A stretch of DNA of 42,034 nt from Candidatus Pacearchaeota archaeon (GCA_017609695.1 JAFCDM010000016.1:1-42034), one strand, 5' to 3'. Numbered from the stretch's first letter, positions 33,576 through 41,996 are shown. Made by a program: numbers and translations. Notes: generated by a model from the letters alone, not told the origin.

Positions 33576-34202
33576 TTATTTCTTCCCCTTTACTTTATCC
33601 GAGACACCTAATGGTTTCTTAGATACATCTTTCTTTGAATTAGCTGCTTTTTTAATTAAAGTTTTAGCTTTCTTTTTTTCTTCTTTAATCCAATCAAGTT
33701 TTCCTAATCCTGGTTGTCTCATTGTTAATCCAATTTTAGGGTCATCTCCCTTATAAGATAAAGCAACAATTCTTGCTAAACAAGCATCTCCTTTTTTTAA
33801 TATTTTTTTTGAATCTTTACCTAATAATGTTCCAGTAGTTGAGAAAGTTACATAATCATCCATTGTTTGACTTATATGAATCATTCCTTTCATAACTCCT
33901 AAATTCATAAATGCTCCAAAATTAGTTATTTCATTAACAATTGCAAAAACTAACTCTTGTAATTCTGGTTTCCAGACCAATAATTTAAACTTAGAATTAT
34001 AATATGCAGCCCCATCTCCTGGGATTATAATCCCATCTCCTACTTCTAAAACAGAAATTACCCCAATAACTTCTCCAATTTCTTTGTCATGATAATCTGC
34101 ATAAGTGTTCTGAAGTTGTTTTGCAACAGCGTCGCTAGTTTTAAGTCCAAATAACTTTGGTTCTACCCTAACATAATCTTCAACTTCAACTATATAGAAC
34201 AT
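33576..34202 (-). CDS. rpo7: RNA polymerase subunit Rpo7 (RpoE')
   Basis: 208 residues. The N-terminal tip domain (EDYVRVEPKLFG) is followed by an S1/OB fold (VNEITNFGAFMNLGVMKGMIHISQ) and RMRQ-like LTMRQPGLGKL. A ~40-residue Lys-rich C-terminal tail is added. Rpo7 forms the RNA polymerase stalk with Rpo4, binds nascent RNA and aids promoter opening. First gene of the cluster rpo7-orf59-spt4-rps24e-orf66-rps27ae. Confidence 0.9.
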   Translation of the reverse strand: MFYIVEVEDYVRVEPKLFGLKTSDAVAKQLQNTYADYHDKEIGEVIGVISVLEVGDGIIIPGDGAAYYNSKFKLLVWKPELQELVFAIVNEITNFGAFMNLGVMKGMIHISQTMDDYVTFSTTGTLLGKDSKKILKKGDACLARIVALSYKGDDPKIGLTMRQPGLGKLDWIKEEKKKAKTLIKKAANSKKDVSKKPLGVSDKVKGKK

Positions 34203-34278
34203 GTTAAAAATATATGAAAAATTAGATTTATAAAACTTCCCTTTTCAGTTTTTTTCTTTTTTTAAGGATAATCCCTAA

Positions 34279-34476
34279 TTATGAAGGAAATAACCATAAA
34301 TAAATCCCAATTCCTGCTCCAATTACAATCAAAACAAGAATTAGCCATAACCACCATCTTGATTTCTTTTTTGGCTGAGCTAATTGCTCAGTTCCTGGTT
34401 TTTGTATTCCTGGCTTTCCTGTATTCATTGCATTGTGCACAGGTTTATGTGCTGGTTTGTGCATTGCTTGTTCCAT
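34279..34476 (-). CDS. Small single-helix membrane protein
   Basis: 65 residues: a His/Pro-rich N-terminal half (MHKPAHKPVHNAMNTGKPG), then KKKSRWW and a C-terminal membrane helix (LWLILVLIVIGAGIGIYLWL). AAAAAGGAG before the ATG is a good ribosome binding site. Possibly a tail-anchored protein of unknown role. Confidence 0.6.
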   Translation of the reverse strand: MEQAMHKPAHKPVHNAMNTGKPGIQKPGTEQLAQPKKKSRWWLWLILVLIVIGAGIGIYLWLFPS

Positions 34477-34596
34477 TTTTCACTCCTTTTTATGTAATTA
34501 ATAGACAAACCCCTTTTATAAAGATTTTTGTTTTTTGTTTGATATTAAAATTATCTTAAACATTAAGTTTATAAGGGTGTAGTATTATCAAAAATC

Positions 34597-35007
34597 ATGA
34601 CACCCAAAATAATTGAGATTGCAAACAGAATCCCCCTCCTATTTGAAACTGAAACGGGGATTTTTAGATTAGTTGAATCTATAGAAATTGGAGAGAAGAT
34701 TAACTTTCATTATATGGAAAAATCTGGAATTCATAGAATAGAAAGAGATATCATTGAATTTGTGAATCATAACCTAGAACTTTTGTTAGAAATTCAAAGT
34801 AGTGCTAGTATAGCAGGGGGGATTGAAACTATGCCTTATATTATTGAAAAATTAAGAGATTATCTTGAAATATCAAATAGTGATTATGTCGGGCTTAAAA
34901 CTTATGGGGGGAGGGCATGTGAATACTTGGCTACAGATGGGAATACTCACTATTTTAAAATGATGCCTAGGGGTTTTAGAAAAATTCCTTTGGATGATAG
35001 AATTTGA
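34597..35007 (+). CDS. Hypothetical protein
   Basis: 136 soluble residues, unrecognised; mixed alpha/beta (IGEKINFHYMEKSGIHRIE; YGGRACEYLATDGNTHYFKM). TTTATAAG about 25 bases before the ATG suggests a leaderless mRNA. It is convergent with the PIN gene, two bases apart. Confidence 0.6.
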   Translation: MTPKIIEIANRIPLLFETETGIFRLVESIEIGEKINFHYMEKSGIHRIERDIIEFVNHNLELLLEIQSSASIAGGIETMPYIIEKLRDYLEISNSDYVGLKTYGGRACEYLATDGNTHYFKMMPRGFRKIPLDDRI

Positions 35008-35009
35008 TA

Positions 35010-35387
35010 TTATTTAGTCAACATTAACTTCTTCCCTTTATTAATTAGGATAACTCTTCCAAGGATATGTCTCATTTCTCTATCTAAAGTGCAGACAATA
35101 TTTTTTGGATTTTCTTTAGATAAATTGATTATCCCTTCATCAACTGTTTTTCCCTTAGTTTTTACTTTTTTTATTTTATTGAATTCTAATAATTGCAATG
35201 CTAATCCTGATGCAGTTTTATCTTTTCCTTTTTTTGTTTTAATTTTTAATATTTCTAATTCTCTTATAACTGATGAAGGCACAACTAACTCAAATTCTTC
35301 ATTTAATAATTCTTTAATTTTTTCAACATAATCTAATTTATTTTTAGCACAATAAATTAAAAAATTTGTATCTAATATTACTTTCAT
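35010..35387 (-). CDS. PIN-domain protein, Fcf1/Utp24-like
   Basis: 125 residues from the ATG at 35387 (an in-frame start 18 bases earlier is weaker). PIN signature: VILDTNFLIY, VVPSSVIRELEIL and IVCTLDREMR. These carry the acidic metal-binding residues D6, E and D. The length and sequence fit the archaeal Fcf1/Utp24-like (COG1412) group, thought to cut pre-rRNA, rather than a VapC toxin: no antitoxin is adjacent. Confidence 0.75.
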   Translation of the reverse strand: MKVILDTNFLIYCAKNKLDYVEKIKELLNEEFELVVPSSVIRELEILKIKTKKGKDKTASGLALQLLEFNKIKKVKTKGKTVDEGIINLSKENPKNIVCTLDREMRHILGRVILINKGKKLMLTK

Positions 35388-35437
35388 GATTTTAATAATT
35401 AACAAAGATTTAAATAATCTTCCTTATTTTTTGACTT

Positions 35438-35998
35438 ATGGAAGAGAGGCAGCATATTCTAAAAGTTTTGAAAGAGGTTAAATTTGGATTGGAAAAGAAA
35501 GATTATGTTAAAATTAAACACTTAAGTAATAAAGTTGTTCATCATTCCTCTATTCATCAAGACCCAGATGTTATTGCTATTGCAGTAATAATTTATGCAT
35601 TAAGTAAATTAATTGAAAGAGAGGATTATAAAGAAGAGAAAAATTGGATACCTTTTTATAAAAGTTATCTTGAAAACATAAATGATATGGTTGTTGCTTT
35701 AGAAAAAAAAGATATTAATAGGTTTCGTAGTGAGGTTGATTCAAATAGGAAATTAATTCAAAATCTTTCTGGAAATTTAAAGCATTTTATTGGAGATGTT
35801 TTTAGAAGAGCCAAGATAAATAAAGCATCAAAGATTTATGCTCATGGAATTTCTATGGAAAAAACAGCTAAAATTCTTGGGATTAGTTTATGGGAATTAA
35901 CAGAATATGCAGGCAGGGTAAGATTCAAGGGAGGGAATCTTGCTGTAACATTGCCGATTAAAGATAGAATTAAATATGTTGAGGAAATATTTAGATAA
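35438..35998 (+). CDS. Hypothetical helical protein with HTH-like end
   Basis: 186 residues, mostly helical (VVHHSSIHQDPDVIAIAVII). The C-terminal region HGISMEKTAKILGISLWEL looks like a helix-turn-helix. The histidine cluster at residues 34-40 could bind metal. It diverges from the PIN gene by 50 bases. Not recognised beyond this; similar lone proteins are seen in Woesearchaeota-like genomes. Confidence 0.6.
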   Translation: MEERQHILKVLKEVKFGLEKKDYVKIKHLSNKVVHHSSIHQDPDVIAIAVIIYALSKLIEREDYKEEKNWIPFYKSYLENINDMVVALEKKDINRFRSEVDSNRKLIQNLSGNLKHFIGDVFRRAKINKASKIYAHGISMEKTAKILGISLWELTEYAGRVRFKGGNLAVTLPIKDRIKYVEEIFR

Positions 35999-36104
35999 AA
36001 AAGGAGGAATGATAAAATACTAATATCTTACAAAATATGAATGGGGGCGAGTAGAAGATAAAGTTGCCTCTTGCATAACTTAAAATTTATTAGATTACTA
36101 GAAA

Positions 36105-36770
36105 ATGAAATATATAATATTTGATTCAGGGCCTTTGATTAATTTTTCAATGAATGGGGTTCTTTCTTTATTAAGTAAATTGAAAAAAGAATTCTCTGGA
36201 AAATTTCTAATAACACAAAGTGTAAAAACTGAAATAATGGACTATCCAGAAAGAGTAAAAAGATTTGAATTAGGGGCTTTACGATTAAAATCTTTATTTA
36301 ATAAAAAAGTTATAGAACTACCTAATTTAAGTCCTGCACAAAAACAAGAATTAAAAAAAGAATCACAAGAAATTATGAATCTTGCTAACTCTACATTTCA
36401 AACTAAAAGTAAAAATCTTAATTTAATTCACGAAGGAGAAGCCACAATTTTAGCTCTTGCCTCTATTTTAAAACAACCGAATGTTATTGCAGTTGATGAA
36501 AGAACAACAAGAATGCTATGTGAAAATCCTGAGAATTTAAGAAAACTACTTCAGAAAAAACTTAAATCTCCTGTTACATCAAATAAAAAAAATTATTCTT
36601 TTTTTAAAAAATTTAAAATAATCCGTTCAACTGAACTTGTTTATATGGCTCACAAAAAGAATCTTTTTGATTTAAAAGACCCAAAAGCATTTCAAGCCAT
36701 GCTTTATGCAATGAAATACAAAGGGTGTTCTATTTCTGAAGAAGAGATTAAACAAATAGCAAAGATGTGA
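36105..36770 (+). CDS. PIN-like nuclease
   Basis: 221 residues with a PIN-like core: YIIFDSGPLINF (D7), LIHEGEATILALAS and VIAVDERTTRMLCENP carry the acidic residues. An extended helical insertion lies between motifs. No antitoxin is adjacent. It may be an RNA-processing enzyme; its partner is not evident. Confidence 0.7.
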   Translation: MKYIIFDSGPLINFSMNGVLSLLSKLKKEFSGKFLITQSVKTEIMDYPERVKRFELGALRLKSLFNKKVIELPNLSPAQKQELKKESQEIMNLANSTFQTKSKNLNLIHEGEATILALASILKQPNVIAVDERTTRMLCENPENLRKLLQKKLKSPVTSNKKNYSFFKKFKIIRSTELVYMAHKKNLFDLKDPKAFQAMLYAMKYKGCSISEEEIKQIAKM

Positions 36771-36838
36771 AAACTTATCCTAATTTGGGGGTATGGTTTA
36801 ATAGAAAAATTTAAATATAGGCGTATCTTATTACAACT

Positions 36839-37894
36839 ATGAATTCTAAACAATTAGAATCAAGAAAAAGGGTAATTGAATATATAAAGAAAAATCCTAA
36901 GGCCACTTATAAAAAAATAAGAGAAGACCTTAAAACCCACCCTGAAAGAATATTTGAAAAAGGTATGGCTCAAGCTTATAAAGAAGCAGGAATTAAACCA
37001 CCAAGAACATTTGATAGAAAAACAAGGAAAGAGAGACAAAAAATAATAATAGACTTTATAAAGAAAAATCCTAAGGCCGGAGGGCATACCATCTCAAAAG
37101 AGGTTAAAATAAATATTAGTCGTGTTTTTAAAAATATTAAAGAAGCCTACAAAAAAGCAGGAATTGAGTATTCAAGAAAGAAGTCTTATGATAGACCCCC
37201 TGAAGAAAAAAGAAAAAAGATAATAGAATTAATTAGGAAAAATCCTTATCTAACTGTCCCAGAACTTACAATAAAATCAAGAGCTCATCCTTATCGGTTA
37301 TTTAAGAGTTTTGATGAAATTTATAAAAAAGCGGGAGTTAAAAAGATAAGTGAAGGAGAAAAAATAAAAAATAGAAAGAGAAAGGATGTAATTAATTTTA
37401 TAAGGAGAAATATTCTAGCAACTCAAAGAGAAATAAATAAAGTTTGTAATACCCATGTGCAGACAATTTTTAAAAAAGGGATATTTGAAGCCTATTGTGA
37501 GGCTGACATTAAATATCCTTTTGAAAGATTAAAATTTTATGGAACCGCTTTAAAAAAAATAAAGAAAAGGGCTAAAGATTTTGAAAATAAAATTGCCGTA
37601 ATATTATCTGGATATGGGAAGGTTAATCAACTGGTAAAAACAAAAAGGGGGATTGCAGATATAATTTTAGAGAGAAAAAATAAAAAAATAATAGTAGAAA
37701 TTAAGGATTACCAAAATAAAGATATTTCAATTTCTCAGGTAAAACAATTAAATAAATATATGGAAGATTGTAATACTGATATAGGTTTATTGATATGTCA
37801 TAGAAAACCAATAAAGGATAAGTTTTTAATAGGTAAAAATAAGATATTTATACTAGAGAAGCAAGAATTAAATAAAATTCCAGAAATTTGTTAA
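36839..37894 (+). CDS. Four-HTH-repeat protein with PD-(D/E)xK nuclease domain
   Basis: 351 residues. Four ~55-residue repeats (about 8-52, 65-110, 123-168, 178-227) each read I-x-F-I-K-K-N-P... then IFK...AYKKAGI, like homing-endonuclease-associated (HARE-type) DNA-binding repeats. Residues 245-345 form a PD-(D/E)xK nuclease: D274 in GIADIIL and E287/K289 in VEIKD, as in Holliday-junction-resolvase-like folds. AATTTAAATATAGG about 25 bases before the ATG is a TATA box. Its stop codon ends at 37894 and tRNA-Trp begins at 37895. It is likely a selfish site-specific nuclease. Confidence 0.75.
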   Translation: MNSKQLESRKRVIEYIKKNPKATYKKIREDLKTHPERIFEKGMAQAYKEAGIKPPRTFDRKTRKERQKIIIDFIKKNPKAGGHTISKEVKINISRVFKNIKEAYKKAGIEYSRKKSYDRPPEEKRKKIIELIRKNPYLTVPELTIKSRAHPYRLFKSFDEIYKKAGVKKISEGEKIKNRKRKDVINFIRRNILATQREINKVCNTHVQTIFKKGIFEAYCEADIKYPFERLKFYGTALKKIKKRAKDFENKIAVILSGYGKVNQLVKTKRGIADIILERKNKKIIVEIKDYQNKDISISQVKQLNKYMEDCNTDIGLLICHRKPIKDKFLIGKNKIFILEKQELNKIPEIC

Positions 37895-37968
37895 GGGTTC
37901 GTAGTTCAACGGTTTTAGAATAGTCGCCTCCAGAGCGATTGATGAGGGTTCGACTCCCTCCGAGCCCA
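37895..37968 (+). tRNA. tRNA-Trp(CCA), intronless
   Basis: Acceptor GGGTTCG/CGAGCCC, D-stem GTTC/GAAT, anticodon stem GTCGC/GCGAT with loop CTCCAGA (anticodon CCA), T-stem GAGGG/CCCTC with loop TTCGACT, discriminator A. CCA end is not encoded. Many archaeal tRNA-Trp genes have an intron here; this one does not. It starts directly after the nuclease stop codon. Confidence 0.92.
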
Positions 37969-38011
37969 TTTTTATATAAAAAATTATAAACTTTTATTTT
38001 TTTAACATCTT

Positions 38012-38386
38012 ATGAGAAAAGTTATTTATGCTGCAACTCCTTTTCGTATGAAAGATTTAAAAGAAAGAATATGTGATTTTATTCAAGAAAGGGGGCATTT
38101 TCCATTACATCCTTTTAACGCTCTCCCAATGTCAAGATATCGTTATAGTAATTTTACAAGGGAGGAAATAATGAGGGTTTGTTATGGGTTGGTAGAATTA
38201 AGTGATGAATTGTGGATTTTTGGATTAGGTTCTGGTTCTTTTGATGAATGGTTGAAAGCAAAGGATATAGAAATTCCAAGAAAATCTTTTGTTAAGGTTT
38301 TTGACCCAAAATGGGAAGAGTATTCTCAAAAAGTAAAATATAAATCAAGGTATCCGGGGCTATTAAAAGAAATTCTCACCCCATAA
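38012..38386 (+). CDS. Nucleoside deoxyribosyltransferase-like fold protein
   Basis: 124 residues: YAATPFRMKDLKERICDF near the start and ELSDELWIFGLGSGSFDEW later, a pattern like DUF4406 or nucleoside 2-deoxyribosyltransferase-like proteins (Rossmann-type). Catalytic residues cannot be assigned, so any nucleotide substrate is a guess. ATTATAAAC lies ahead of the ATG. Confidence 0.5.
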   Translation: MRKVIYAATPFRMKDLKERICDFIQERGHFPLHPFNALPMSRYRYSNFTREEIMRVCYGLVELSDELWIFGLGSGSFDEWLKAKDIEIPRKSFVKVFDPKWEEYSQKVKYKSRYPGLLKEILTP

Positions 38387-38414
38387 CAATATTTATAAAT
38401 TCGTATTTCTTAAT

Positions 38415-38837
38415 ATGATTATGATAACAAAAAAAGCTTCAACACATCCAAAATCTACTAAGGGAATCCATAAAAGTAAAACACAGACTCGGTCTGATTT
38501 TGAACAAACTCTTTTAGATAATTTTATTAATCTACAAAAAGTTTTAACAAATCTTTCTATTAAATTTGATTCTCTTTCTGATCAAATTTCTAAACTTCTG
38601 GAACTATTTGAAATTTCAGCAAAAAGTTTTGCAGAAAAATCAGAAACAGATTTAGATATGTCTAAAACAGATGAAAAATCTATTGAAAAATTAGATTCTT
38701 TGCTTGACCAAAATAAGACTATTGCAAGGGGAATTATGTTAATGGAAGAAAGGATAAGAAATAAGAATCAAACCTCTTCATTACAAGAATCTAGATTAAA
38801 AAGAGGATTTAACACTAAACCTCTTCCAAAATTTTAA
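38415..38837 (+). CDS. Helical protein upstream of secretion-ATPase-like gene
   Basis: 140 residues, coiled-coil (FINLQKVLTNLSIKFDSLSD) with basic termini and a conserved-looking end GFNTKPLPKF. It precedes the 255-residue gene by 26 bases. Function is unknown; a filament or membrane partner role is possible. Confidence 0.55.
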   Translation: MIMITKKASTHPKSTKGIHKSKTQTRSDFEQTLLDNFINLQKVLTNLSIKFDSLSDQISKLLELFEISAKSFAEKSETDLDMSKTDEKSIEKLDSLLDQNKTIARGIMLMEERIRNKNQTSSLQESRLKRGFNTKPLPKF

Positions 38838-38863
38838 TTTTTATTATTTTGCTTAGATAAAAA

Positions 38864-39631
38864 ATGGGTTTAAAACAAATAAAAAGAAATAAAAGAATCT
38901 TTTTTCTAAAACAATTTACAGTAGAAATATTGAATAACTCAATTAGAGAAAAAGAACTTAAAAAGAAAATACAAATAGAAAAATTAAAACAAAAGTTTGT
39001 TGACAAGCCAGCACCTATAAAAATGACAAAAAGTTCTGTCCTTAATTTAGCAGATTACACTCCGAGTGTTAATGCAAAGGAAGATTTTAAAGAGATTTCT
39101 GGGGCTAAGAAAATTATTTCAAAAACAAGACTGACTAAAAATCCTTCAAGAATTTTAAATAGAGAACAAATTAATTATAGGATGAGGATTCCAAAAAAAA
39201 GACATATCCAAAGAATAAGAAAATTGCTTATGCCTAGAAAAAATAGAGAAATAAATAATAAATTGCCTCCAAAAACTAAATTATTAACTGACATAATGCC
39301 TGAAGCACAGAAAAGACCTGAGAATTTTGTTTTAGATGAAGTAGATTACTTATTAAAAGACCCTTCAATACAATCAATTGAATGTCCTGGGCCTGGAAAA
39401 AATCTCTTAGTTAAAAGATATAATCAAACAAATATAACAAAAACTATTTTAAATCAAGAAGAGATAACCCATCTTATTAATGTTTTTTCAAAACAAGCAA
39501 AAATTCCTGTTGTTGGGGGGATTTTAAAGGCAGCAGTAGGAGATTTAGTAATGTCTGCGATACTATCAGAATTTGTTGGTTCTAGATTTATAATAAATAA
39601 AATAAGTGCTTATTCTATGATTAAGGGTTGA
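38864..39631 (+). CDS. N-domain of type II/IV secretion ATPase, no ATPase
   Basis: 255 residues. The first ~150 are very basic and coiled. From about 155, DPSIQSIECPGPGKNLLVKR and ITHLINVFSKQAKIPVVGG resemble the N-terminal region of archaeal GspE/TadA-type pilus ATPases, but no Walker A or B motif follows. It may act as a stand-alone partner of a pilus or secretion machine. It follows the 38415 gene. Confidence 0.45.
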   Translation: MGLKQIKRNKRIFFLKQFTVEILNNSIREKELKKKIQIEKLKQKFVDKPAPIKMTKSSVLNLADYTPSVNAKEDFKEISGAKKIISKTRLTKNPSRILNREQINYRMRIPKKRHIQRIRKLLMPRKNREINNKLPPKTKLLTDIMPEAQKRPENFVLDEVDYLLKDPSIQSIECPGPGKNLLVKRYNQTNITKTILNQEEITHLINVFSKQAKIPVVGGILKAAVGDLVMSAILSEFVGSRFIINKISAYSMIKG

Positions 39632-39633
39632 AT

Positions 39634-39674
39634 AAAAAGAGGGGAGAAGTAAAACTTCTCCCAATCCCCTTTTT
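39634..39674 (+). terminator. Strong bidirectional-looking terminator hairpin
   Basis: GGGAGAAG (39642-39649) pairs with CTTCTCCC (39655-39662), extended by AAAAAGAG and CCCCTTTTT outside a small bulge, directly after the gene at 38864 and followed by a T-run. Confidence 0.7.
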
Positions 39675-39841
39675 GTAATTTTGAAAAGATTTTCCTTTTT
39701 TAAATGATTTAGGTGATTTAATGTTTATTTTACAAATCTGTTTTTCTAAACCCTATATTTTAAATCCTATTTTGGAAAGTATATATGGGGGATTTCGGGG
39801 CAAATAGAAAACCTTAAATCCTTGTTTTTATTTTATATTTT

Positions 39842-40132
39842 ATGCCAGATAAGAAAATTAATGTGATTACTAAATCCAAAATTAATAAGTATAGAAAATT
39901 AACTACAGAAGCTCTTGCTTTAGCTAAAAAAAATATAGCTAAGGGTAAGGAAAAACAAGCAAAAGAAATAATCTTAATGGTTGGATGTTATTTATCTGAT
40001 TCAATTCATTTTAAAGAAAAAGAGAATTTGGTTAATGCTTATGGTTGTTTAAATTATGCTCATGGCTGGCTAGATTGTGGTGCTCGCTTGAAAATATTTA
40101 ATGTTAAAGATAATAGGTTGTTTACAGTTTGA
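39842..40132 (+). CDS. DUF357 family protein
   Basis: 96 residues, helical, ending in the family's YAHGWLDCGARLKIF motif, with KEIILMVGCYLSDSIHF before it. DUF357 proteins are archaeal and of unknown role; some lie next to dephospho-CoA or nucleotide metabolism genes. No such neighbour is here. Confidence 0.8.
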   Translation: MPDKKINVITKSKINKYRKLTTEALALAKKNIAKGKEKQAKEIILMVGCYLSDSIHFKEKENLVNAYGCLNYAHGWLDCGARLKIFNVKDNRLFTV

Positions 40133-40567
40133 TTAAGAATTTATGCTATGAACAATAGGAAGAACAATACAATTAAGAACACTATAAAAGGCTTTATCTT
40201 CATTTTTTGTTTGTAAATCTGCGGTTATGTGATAATCTCCATTACCATTTTCAAAAATAGTTAAATGCCCTAAATGTTCTTTATAAGTATTTCTCTTCTC
40301 TCTTAAATTTCCTAAGGATTCATCTTTCCAAAACCCTTTTTCTTTAATTCTTTTTATTTTATCAGTAAAATCTTCTCCAATTTTCTCAACTAAAATATCT
40401 AAGGTTTGATTATCTACTGAAAAATTAAATTTTACTCCAAAAATTTCATCAGAATTTTCAGAAAGTCTTTGAACTTGCCCTCTTTGATATCTTTTAGTAT
40501 CTAAATTATCTACTTTTGGATTTAGATGTTTTATCATCCTTCCTGCAAAATATTTTCCATCAATCAT
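40133..40567 (-). CDS. Hypothetical protein
   Basis: 144 soluble residues, not recognised. Convergent with DUF357, no bases between the stops. The C-terminal YHITADLQTKNEDKAFYSV looks beta-rich. Confidence 0.55.
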   Translation of the reverse strand: MIDGKYFAGRMIKHLNPKVDNLDTKRYQRGQVQRLSENSDEIFGVKFNFSVDNQTLDILVEKIGEDFTDKIKRIKEKGFWKDESLGNLREKRNTYKEHLGHLTIFENGNGDYHITADLQTKNEDKAFYSVLNCIVLPIVHSINS

Positions 40568-40656
40568 GTTTTTATATACAAAAACCCTTTAAAAACTATT
40601 ATTATACCCTAATACATATATCTAAAAACAGGAAAAAGATAATTTTAAATAAACAC

Positions 40657-40862
40657 AACCCTTTTTAGAAAAAAGGATTGAACCAAAAATTAACTTTTTA
40701 TGCAGAAAGTTAAATCAAAAGCTAAACCCTTTTTAGAAAAAAGGATTGAACCAAAAAGCTAAACCCTTTTTAGAAAAAAGGATTGAACCAAACCATGATT
40801 TAAAATGAAAATAACCCTTTTAAAAAGGCTTAACCTAAACCAAGATTTAAAATGAAAATAAT
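40657..40862. repeat. Array of hairpin repeats
   Basis: The 29-base unit starting ACCCTTTTTAGAAAAAAGGA and ending TTGAACCA occurs at 40658, 40726 and 40763; a degenerate fourth is near 40814. Each unit contains a hairpin CCTTTTT/AAAAAGG. Copies two and three are 37 bases apart; copies one and two 68, enclosing another hairpin (AACTTT/AAAGTT). A second repeat, TTTAAAATGAAAATAA, occurs at 40799 and 40847. The array ends at the small membrane gene and may be its leader. Confidence 0.75.
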
Positions 40863-41061
40863 AATGTTTTTACTGCTATTCCTTTTTGTTGGTGGGCTTT
40901 TCATAATCTCCAATCAAAACCTAAAATTAAATAATCCAGAGAATATTAATTTATTTTTTACAGAATATAAGGTATGGTTAAATGACTTAGTAGATAATAG
41001 TAAAACAGTTAGTGGTTTTCTTATAAAAATGGAATGGTTGCCTGAGGTAGAGAAGGTTTAG
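40852..41061 (+). CDS. Small single-helix membrane protein
   Basis: 69 residues, with an N-terminal hydrophobic helix (IIMFLLLFLFVGGLFIIS) and a short charged tail. It starts inside the last repeat. An uncleaved anchor is as likely as a signal peptide. Function is unknown. Confidence 0.55.
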   Translation: MKIIMFLLLFLFVGGLFIISNQNLKLNNPENINLFFTEYKVWLNDLVDNSKTVSGFLIKMEWLPEVEKV

Positions 41062-41069
41062 AGGGGAGA

Positions 41070-41177
41070 TTATTTTTTCAATTTCCTTTTTATAGCTTCT
41101 AGAGAAATTGTTTTTCCTTGTTTTATTTCTTTTTTAGATTGCTCTATATTTCTTTTTGTCTCTTGAGAAAATTCCAT
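41070..41177 (-). CDS. Very small antitoxin-like peptide
   Basis: 35 residues, MEFSQETKRNIEQSKKEI, then KQGKTISLEAIKRKLKK; the latter resembles the tail of RelB-type antitoxins (SLEEIKRKL). No toxin gene is adjacent, and the ORF is short, so it may be an orphan or remnant. Confidence 0.4.
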   Translation of the reverse strand: MEFSQETKRNIEQSKKEIKQGKTISLEAIKRKLKK

Positions 41178-41183
41178 CTTCAA

Positions 41184-41828
41184 TCAGAACCCTTCTCCAT
41201 TATTTTCTATAATTTGTTCGATTGCAATAGGCTGTTCGTAATTTGGAGTTTCATTTCTATTAGGAGTTAATGCATAAATTCCAGCCATTGTTGCTATTGA
41301 TGTTCCAACTAAAAGTGCGGCAAGTCCTTTTTTTACTGAAGATCTTTGTTTTTTAATTAAACTTGGATAAGATTTTCTTTCACATTTCTTTAATCCTGTT
41401 AAATCCCTGAAAACATCAACAGCATATCCCATTGGTCCCCCAGTAATTGCTGAAAAAGCCATTACAGCTCCAGTTCCTATAGTAATTTTTTTAATATCAG
41501 TTTCTCCAGAGGCAAGATAAATTAGAGGAGCAAAAACAAGATTCATAGTAGCAGTAAATGCTATGTCGTGACTATATTGGACTAATTCTTTTGTTCTATC
41601 ATTTATTTTAAATAATTTTTTTGAGAGGTCTCTACCTCTTGCAAAAACAAAACCCACACCTAAATAAGCTATTCCAGATGCTATTAATCTAGCATTTATG
41701 GAAATTCCATCAGACATTCTTGTAATAAGTGTCTCAGTCCCACTATAAATTGGATTAGATGCTGTAAGCAATGCTGTGGTATCCACTAGGTGATATTTCA
41801 ATCCTTCTCTGACTTTTCTAAAATTCAT
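41184..41828 (-). CDS. Polytopic membrane protein, AlaE-like resemblance
   Basis: 214 residues, four to five hydrophobic segments. The pieces VDTTALLTASNPIYSG, then NARLIASGIAYLGVGF and GGPMGYAVDVFRDL, recall a duplicated L-alanine exporter (AlaE) pattern (DT..., SR, PYG-RD). The last helix is followed by an exposed acidic tail. This assignment is tentative. Confidence 0.5.
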   Translation of the reverse strand: MNFRKVREGLKYHLVDTTALLTASNPIYSGTETLITRMSDGISINARLIASGIAYLGVGFVFARGRDLSKKLFKINDRTKELVQYSHDIAFTATMNLVFAPLIYLASGETDIKKITIGTGAVMAFSAITGGPMGYAVDVFRDLTGLKKCERKSYPSLIKKQRSSVKKGLAALLVGTSIATMAGIYALTPNRNETPNYEQPIAIEQIIENNGEGF

Positions 41829-41921
41829 TTTAATATTACTCAGAATTAACCTGAGATTTTCACCTCTATTTTTCTAAAAAAACCTTATTTATAAATCTTC
41901 TCTTTTTAAACTACCTTCAAA

Positions 41922-41996
41922 AGCCCCAACTGAGATTCGAACTCAGGACCTCAACATTACCAATGTTGCGCTCTACCAAAACTGAGCTATTGGGGC
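41922..41996 (-). tRNA. tRNA-Thr(GGU)
   Basis: Acceptor GCCCCAA/TTGGGGC, D-stem GCTC/GAGC, anticodon stem CAACA/TGTTG with loop TTGGTAA (anticodon GGT), T-stem CTGAG/CTCAG with loop TTCGAAT, discriminator T. No CCA encoded. Confidence 0.92.

Noticed and set aside
40657..40862. CRISPR array
   Set aside because: Only three good copies, spacers of 39 and 8 bases, no regular unit and no cas genes.
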